From Diplonema japonicum (lineage: Eukaryota; Euglenozoa; Diplonemea; Diplonemida; Diplonemidae): a stretch of 64,000 bases of DNA. The position numbers were made by a program, and so were the translations under genes. The stretch's first letter is position 1; the number at the start of each line of letters is the position of its first letter. This document shows positions 1 to 9,000 of the stretch, one piece after another. The notes under the pieces are model-generated. The model searched no databases and was not told where the DNA came from. It saw nothing but the letters and a program-made list of their open reading frames with translations. The stretch covers positions 312,001 through 376,000 of the forward strand of contig OZ025685.1 in assembly GCA_964019335.1 (NCBI GenBank), given 5' to 3'.

Positions 1-3000
1 ACCTAGAGGATGGGGTTTGCTGGGGGACGTGACACACTATGTGGAAGATCCGATGAACATAACAAAAATCGTCGGGAGTGAAACAGACTTCCATTTCACA
101 ATATCGCCTCCGGAAACGTGCAGGCTTTCAAACTCGAGCTTCTACCTCTGCACGAAGGCGTACACTACATTTCCGTACTTCCACCCCGTGGTGCTTTACG
201 ACACCTTCACGATGTTTCATTTTCTGTTCAGGGTTTCGTCTGTTACGCATTTGGGAGAAACCTTGGACCCGTCTGGGTACCCGTCGCATAACTCCACCAT
301 TAGAATGATAACAGGGCGGGAGTATAGTTTTTATTTCAAGCACATCGGGTTGCAGGAGTACATGACGCTTGGAGTGAGGAACGAGAGCTGCAAAGCGAAC
401 CCCGATGCAATCGACACTTGGGGCCTCACGCTTCTTGGCAACGACACCGCTAGGGTTACAATTACACCTCAGTTGTCGTACGTTAACATGTTCCTGTGTA
501 TATCGGTCACAGGGCCTAATGTACCTATGGAGTTCAGCGTTGATACAGGTTTCTTCGTCACGGTGTACACGCTCCTCGGTGTTTCAGATGTTGTGTCTGT
601 TGTGAATTTTCACTACGGGACGGAAGGGTTTCAAAGCCTTGTCTCGTCGAACCTTGAGTCGCATCTTCGGATCAAATTCGAAGGAGGAGATGGTGTCGGA
701 GCGTTCACAGGAGACGAAAGCTCGTTGACATCCTGCACAACTGATGAAACAGCGGAAAATCAACCCTCCTACATCACCCCCGTCGAATCGGGGAACGCTT
801 TGTTCTTCATGAACTACACGCAATCGTCGAAATGGAGGACAATGGCGTTCGTGTGCATCGCGCTGTACCCCTGGGATGGATCGTTCTATGAAACAATGCC
901 GTTTAAAGTGAACTTCACGTCGTCATTTGTCAACGCGAGCTACGAGGCGCAGGACATCACACCACCAGGGAGGATTTACCTGTACAAAGGGTACCAGGTG
1001 GAGGTACTCTTCAACGGTTTTGGTTTATGGCCGCATTTCAGACTGGCGATGGCAGTCGACGCGACGAACCCGTGCGTTTGGGACTTAGGCACGTACATAA
1101 GCGACTCATCCCCAACATATTTCGAAAACACGAATGAAGATAAAACCTACGCTGTTTTGAAGACGCCCACCGATTGGGTTGCATCGACCACGTCTAGCTT
1201 CTACGGCCGGATCTGTATGTCATCGTTCTTAAACGGGACCGACTTTTCGATGGACACAGGTTGGAAGCTCTCCGTGATGGAGCTGCAGAGCGTTAGCAAT
1301 CTTCAATTATCTTACTTCGAGGTGACATACGGAACGTCGGCTCAGGTGTACACCCTGAACTATGTAAATGGCGAGATCGGTAATCAAATCGCATTTCTCC
1401 GAGACTGCGGCGATGTTGTTCAGTACTGCGGAGCCTCTGCAGTCACCGCTTCACAATGCGTGTCCACAGATGTCTTTGATCAAGCTGTTATATCGCAGTG
1501 CCGTTCAAACCTTCTCGGTCCCGGTGGGTACTCCGTCAGGCGAAATATCCCAAGCACCGTTCCCACACCAGGGGCGCTTCTGTTTTTGTACGACTGTCAG
1601 ACCTCACAGTTCGCCGTGAATCTGAAGGTTTGTGTTTCACCGTTGACAGGAGGCGTTTTCAAAGACTCTGGGCTTCGAGTTTCATTTCTCATCACGGTCA
1701 CGTCCATCGAAATAGACACTGAGGTGCGAACCTCTTACCAAGACGTCAAATTCTACAAAGGAATGCGGCCCACCATCAAATTGAGAGGAACCGGTTTGTT
1801 CCCATACATGAGGTTGGCAGTCATGCCGAACTGCACCGATGTGAACCTTCAAGAGTACGTCATGCCGGAGAACGAGACAATGATAGCGATGACAGGGGCG
1901 TGGGGTCTTATAGAGAATTCGGATAATGCGGCGAGGACGGAGCTTCAATTTGTGCCGCCGGTTGCTGCGACGTCTGTCGCGATAACGGGGTGGAAGTTCT
2001 GTGTTTCGGAGTACGCCGCGTTTTCGGAGTTCCCGTCCGATTTCAGCATCGAAACAACGTTCACGTTCACAGTTGTGGAGCTTGTTGCGGTGAACTTCTC
2101 CAGACACCTTGTGATCCCTTATGGCGACAGGTTGTTGATGACCTTGCAAGGTGACAACCTTCAACCCAGCATGCAGATTAAGTTTCAATCCGACTGTGCG
2201 TCAACAGCCCCAACAACCGATTTCTGCGAAGGACAATTCGGAGGTGTCCCAAGCGGGTGCCGTGCAGTCGGGACCGCAACAGTTTGCTACGACGTGCCCC
2301 CGGACGGGATCGCCGTTGACGGGATGTGGTTCTTCTTACTCCAAACCATGTCGGGGCAACACATGCGAAACTTGAAAACCTGCGTAAGCTTGTGGCCGAG
2401 GTCCAACCAACAATTCTACGACACGGGGATCCTTATAGATTTCGTCATCAAGGTCGATGCGACCAACGTGCACGGACAGAACATACAGCACTACGAGACC
2501 ATCCTCGTCTACTCGAAGTTCAACGATTTCCCAGGAGAAGAGCTTGCCGCCAACGATCCCAGGTTCGGCCGTGTAGTACAACTGAAACTACAGGGAAAGG
2601 GTTTCCGCGACAGTTTCCGGGCAAATTTTCAAGAAGAGTGCGGGACATTAAACACAACCGGCGGACCAATCATGCAGCTCATCCCCGAGACAGACGCACT
2701 AGGACGCACGCCTTCTGAGTGCGGTCTTGGTGACGTTGCTGCGTATCTATATCTCACCATGGAACACATCAAAACAGGGACGTCGAGCCGAAAAGAGATG
2801 TGCCTGTCATCCCTCTCACAGGGCACCGTGTTTGATGCGAGATCATACATATATTTCGGCGTCGTCGAGCTCACGGCAATCTCGTTCAGCGGGTCACAAC
2901 ACGTTTCCTTACCATACGGTTACGTCGGGGATTTAGTGTTGTATGGGAGCTCGTTGAACCCGTTCATGAAGTGGAAGATTGCGTTAAAGGCAACACGGGG

Positions 3001-6000
3001 TGTGTGTGATTTTGGCGACACTTCCTTCGATGCTCCTTTGCCCTTCTACGATACAGGTGGTGAACCACGGTGTTCGCCGGCTCCCAACGAAGGATGCCTC
3101 CCTTACGGCGGTTCGTTAGACCGTCGGTTCGACGGCGGCACCGCTGGAAAGGTTTTCCTGGAGCACACCCACACCTACAGAATGGTTGAAAACCTACCCG
3201 TGTGCCTCTCGCTGTGGGGGAACTCGAGATTCTATCAAACCCCGTTGACGGTGACAACCCATGTCAAGGTGACATCGATTGAGAGCTACAACAAGCACCA
3301 TTATGCAGGGTCGGGCTTCCACGAGGACATCTACGCGTACATGAAGTACAGCAGCCATGTGATAACCCTGCACGGTTGGGGTTTCTTCGACCACCACAGG
3401 GTGGCGTTCATGCAAGAATGCGGGGAGTTCAACAGTTCCAAGAAACCGTGGGAGATCCTGGGCCCGTTCATGGTTGAGCCCGTTGTCTTGCCCAACAGAA
3501 CATCGATGGGGACATTCCCGTACTCCAGCGGGTTGGACAGGGTCGAGGCGTTGGTTAGAGTGGATCTTCGGTCAAACCTAACAGGGCTGCGTGCGTGTTA
3601 CTCGGTCTTTGAAAAGTCAGACCCTGTTCACAAGAACAGTTTTCATATGAAGCTTGGCATTAGACTCACAACGGTCGATCTATGGGTCAACAAGTACGTA
3701 AACAGTATGAGGTCCCCCGACGATCCCATCGTTGTGATTTATGGGAGTTCCATGCGTGTCTTGTTGGGAGGGAACAACCTCCTCCCGAAGCAGGATGTCT
3801 TCAACCGGTTCCTCTTCAACGTGAACAGCGACTGCGGTGTCAACGTCACTACGGGCACGGCCACGCCGGCTTCGCTGTCTTACTACTCGGTGCGAGACCC
3901 TGTTACGCAGCAGATGCTCGTTGATCAGCCCGGGTTCACACTTCCATCGTCTGTTACGCGTCAATATGCTCACCAAAAACTCTGTTTTTCTGTGTACCAA
4001 ACTCCGTATCACTACTTTCTCGACACAGGGTACAAGGTGTATCTAGAGTGCAATGATGCAGCTCAGCCTTGTGTGGACGGGACAGTCGGGATCTGCGACG
4101 CCAATGCGACCGAGTACCACCAGATTGTGAAGGGCTGCACCTGTTCGTTTGCGCAACGGACGAATTATTCCTGTTCGCTCACTACGCAGGTCCCGTGCAA
4201 CGCTTCGTTTTCGTGTTCTGGGCACGGGGCGTGCTCGACGGACGATCTCTGCGCGTGCGACACACATTACTACGGCCCGTCTTGTGAGTATTGCGAGACG
4301 AACGTTGCCGATCTTCAGTTCACCGATACGTTGAAGCACGCGGTGCTTCACTTCCACACCGACTACACAACCAACACACCGCTCGCCAACAAAGCCAGTA
4401 ACTGGTCCTGCGACGCTGTTGTGCCCCAACGCTACGGCGACATCGTTTTAGGCAGTCCGGAATGTTACTGGGAAACGCCCAGAATGTTGCATATATTCAA
4501 CGGCTTCGGAGCGAACCCTCTGCGTCACGTAATGAAACTAAGGGCGAGCGGGGTGAGCGCCCATTGCAGCCAGAAGGGAACCGAGGACGAGTCTCCTTTG
4601 ATCATACCTATGGCGTTGGATGTTCTCGACCCGAAGCCGTTTTTACTGGTCCCGGACAGGATTGGACCGTGTGATGGGGTGACCTTGGATGGTTCCTTTA
4701 GTTCGGGGCCCGGCGGGGAACTGCGGTATTATTGGAAGCTTGGGAACGAAACACAGTATTCCTTCGACTACGCATTGGACGAGTTCCTACGGAACGACAC
4801 GTTCAGTGACATCCCGGTCCTTCACGTGCCTGCGGGTGTGGTGCCAAGAGGACGCTTCAACTTTGTTCTAACCGTCTACGCAAGGATATCCCGAACAGAG
4901 GCCACGGTGTCCAAGGTGGTTGAAAAGCTCGGTTTCACCAATCCCATCCGTTTGGTGATCGTTATCCCTCAACTGTCTCCGTTTGAAGTCAACGACGTCG
5001 AACGCCTCATAGCAGTGGGCCCTGTTGAGGTCTCAAGCTACGCACTGTCAAACGCTGCCTCAACATGCTACGGGAACATCTTCATCCCGCAGAACAAGAA
5101 ATACAAGATAACATGGTCGGTGTGGTGGCACACTGTGTTCGGGGACACATATTACAAGGAGGGCATTCCGTGGAAAGAGACCACTCCGGAAGGGAGCTGG
5201 GTCGAGTCTCCGGTTCTGCAACAGCAACAAGACAAACCAACATTGTTCATATCGGCAAAGATGCAAACCCCAACAGGCGTGGTAGAGGTCTTTCCTGTAA
5301 ACCGCACCGCGGAGGTGAGGGTGAGCGTTGAGATGTACGACATGGACAGACCCCTAGTGACCCCTGTGGCGATTGGAAACGTTTCCTTAGAGTTACGACG
5401 CATGGGGACGGTGTATGTGTATTTCCGAGGCGGGAACAGAACAGTGACAACGGGTTTCGCGATCGAGCTGGTTCCGAGGATCGATAACGGAGCGGAGAAA
5501 ACAGAGGTGTTCTACACGGAGTGGTGGTGCAACGACACAACAATGGGACAGGCCGAGGTCCCGTGCCCGCAACCGCTGCTGGGAATCGCGGTCACAACCC
5601 GAGACGGTTTGAACAATAAAGAAACCCGGACGAAATTCGTGTTGGGCCCACCGACAACCGCTGCGATCCCCCCTGGAAAATACATGTTCACGGCCGCCTT
5701 GTACGTCCCGAGGCTCGACAAGACTGTCATTACATATGCTGAGATTCAGGTCGAGGCGAAACAGCAAACGATGGACTACCTGGACGTCGGCATCGTGCCC
5801 ACAAACACCTCTCTTTTCTACGATACGGTTTCGCATGGACTGCCGCTCACGTTGGTTCCGGAGATTTCTTCTCTAAACCCTTTGGCAGTGTACTCTTATA
5901 GCTGGACCTTGTGGACCTTCAGGAACACCTGGGCTCCGTTGGAACGCCTTATCCTCAGCAACGGCATCGACCGTAGCAATAACGTGTTGTTTCTTCCTGG

Positions 6001-9000
6001 CGGTGTGTTTCAAGCTGGCGGGGTATACGTGGCGAAGGTTCTTGTCAGAGAGGTTGATGCCTCGACAGGGCTGATCCTGAGGCAGGCGAACCCTTCCTTC
6101 ACACTTCAAACATTCTCTCCTCCCCATGGCGGGCGGGCTCGTATTGTTCAAAAAGACGGTATCACACTATTGCTCGCGGAAGGTTGGGCCGTCGAGAGCA
6201 ACAGGTACCCGTTGCAGTACAAGTTCTCAAACGAACTGTACTGCACGCAAGCGGTGGGGACGGAGTGTACATGCTGCGATGCGGGAAGCAGGGTATTGAA
6301 CACCGGGGTGTGCAAGGAGGTCTGCAACTCGTGCATCTGCCAGCTTTTAACGGATTTCACGCTGCGATCGTACATCCAGGTGACGATCCCCAGAACGCTA
6401 CTTCCCAACATAGTCACGTACAATGTAAAGGTAGTAGATAGACTGGGTGTGTACCATTCTTCAAAGGTCGACGTACAAACTGTGGTCGAAGATGGTGTCG
6501 TGGGGCCACAGACACCGTCCCCACCGGATCAAGAACCTTGGATGCAAGACGTGGACACAGGAGGGTTGGAAGCGATTGCGAGCGCAGTGAGCAGACAGGA
6601 TGTGAACAGGTTTCTGTTGGGGTTTGCCGAGATGGTCACCACGATGCAGTTTGCGGTGAGCAGGCTTTTTGTCAGGGTTGTCTGCAGCACCGCGACCATC
6701 CCGATAGAAGTCACCCCGACCATGACCATGACAAAGTCCCGCACAAGCTCCTTAACGATCCCCTTCAACGGCACGCTCAGAAACATAACATACACACCGT
6801 TGCCGACCGAGACTGTTGAACCTACGGTGACGCTTTACAGCAATGAATCCTCAAAGACATCGACGCTTCCAGCACCGATTTGCAAAACGATATACCCAGA
6901 CGAGAATGAGCAGCTCTTCCTCCCGTTCTTCCCGAAGTCGCAGGCGCTGACGTACCAGGTTGGCGAGATGCTGAAACACGCTGGTGCGATCCTCTCGTCT
7001 CTGTCATCAACCACGGAAAAAAAACGGCTTCTGGAGCTCATCGTGGCGGCGACGTGGCAGCCCGCCTTCGTGAGCAGGGCAAACGCCGATGCTGCAATTC
7101 AACTTACAGCTGACATGCTGTATGAAAGCACTTATTTAAACAGCGTTGAATCGGGTATCTACCAGCTCCTCACGACGCTTCTGGGTCAATCGATACTTGC
7201 AACAGCTAGCACACTCCCGGACTTCGCCGACCCAGCAGGAGACACCACCGGAACGGCTGGGAGAAACGGAAAGGTTTTATCAGCGGCAGCGGTTACCGAA
7301 GCGCAGCGAAACCTTGTCAGGGCGTCTAAGAAGAAACAAGTCCGGAGCGTGCAAAAACTACTGCAAGGCGTCTCCGAAGCAGTGTCTGCAAAGCTTCACC
7401 TTCACGACGAATGGACAATATCGGGCGGGGGGATTCTTCAACGTTGCAGGAAGATGTTCAGCACGAATATCCGTACCGCAGGATCGATCCCGCAGGGCTT
7501 CAGACCGATTTCGCCCGCCGTGTTCCCGAACGCGTCCGTTTCGTCTTGTACTGGAAACACATGCAACACCACCAATTTAACGATATCGATCGCCAGCAAC
7601 GCCGAGCCCCTGTACTCCACATCGTGGGAGGGCGTCGTTGACATGTGCATCACAGCGTACCCTACCATAATTCACGACTATGGGTTCGGAATCGAAAATG
7701 TAACGGGCGACCGTGCGATCGCGTACAGCATCATCGACGCAAACGGGACGGAGCTTGCTCTCGACGATTCCAACATAATAGTCACGCTTCCCATGGACGC
7801 AAGGCTGTACAGTAGAATAGGCGGTGTAGGGAGCGAGAAACAATACGACCCTGCGTGTTTCTGGTTCGACAAGGAACCCGGATGCCGCGAGATCACCGCA
7901 GAAGCCGAATGCACGACAAAATGCTGCCACGATTCAACATCACCGTTCCGTACAATAATGTGCGATGGTTGCTGCGTATGGTCAGGTGAAGCATGTGCTC
8001 CAGGGCCCCGGGCAGGGCAGGACGTCTTCACGCAAGATGGCTGCATGGTTGTCGAATACAACCAAACAACCATCACTTGCAATTGTTCGCATTTGACAGA
8101 CTTTGTACAGGGGTATCTCCCGCATTTCTACAACCCGTTTGTCGCGACGAAACCTGCCCCGATCCCTGTCAGAGTGTCCGTCCCGTTGCCGAAAATCCCG
8201 TTTGCGGCAAGCCCGAACTTGCTAGCTCTCCCTCAGGTAATCGTTTTACCCATTCTGTACGTGACAGTGAGTTTGATTTCCTTGTTCCGCGAGAGGGCTT
8301 TTCGAGAAGTACACCGCGAGCGAAAGATAGGGGAAAAGATGGTACCGCCATGGGCACAGACCACGAAGGCTTTGGATAAGACGTACATGCGGCGGGTTGA
8401 CGACGATGGGCTTATGAGGTACATCAGAGAACTCCCTTTCGACAGTATTTCAAAGGGGTTCGGGAACACCTTCGTGCACTTGATACACCTGCTGAGGACG
8501 TACCACACCTACGCTAACATCTACTTCATTTCCTACAACGACAACCGAACCATCATACAGAAGATCACCGCCCTGTTCTGCGGGATCACGTCTTGCTGGG
8601 CGGTGCTCGCCCGTCTGTGGCTGAACGCAGATCCTGCAAACCTCACCACGAACCGGTGCTTTGTGCTGTCGTTCACAGTATCATTGTTGATAGGCCCTGT
8701 GGCGTCTGTGTTCAGTTTTGTGTTCTCCCGAACACCAAGGCGTGCAAAACCGCGTTCCGGAGCGTTCATGAGAATGAACGAGGCAGAGGACAAGGGAAAG
8801 CTTAAAATCGCACACGAGAAGATAAAACTGTCCCTCCCAAGTGGGAACAAGGCGTTTTACGAGATCCTGCTCGGGAAGCAGCCCGGGATGGTTCCCATCG
8901 ACGAACCGCAGACCAAAAAAGGAGGGTGGAAGAAGCTGAAGAACGCCGCGTCCGTTCTCACTGCAATGAACAGCGCGACCCGCCCCGACGCAGAGATTAT

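Noticed and set aside
1682-2188. 168-codon ORF on the minus strand inside the receptor gene
   Set aside because: Shadow of the long + frame; no domain, no start context, and the + strand shows clear family motifs over the same bases.
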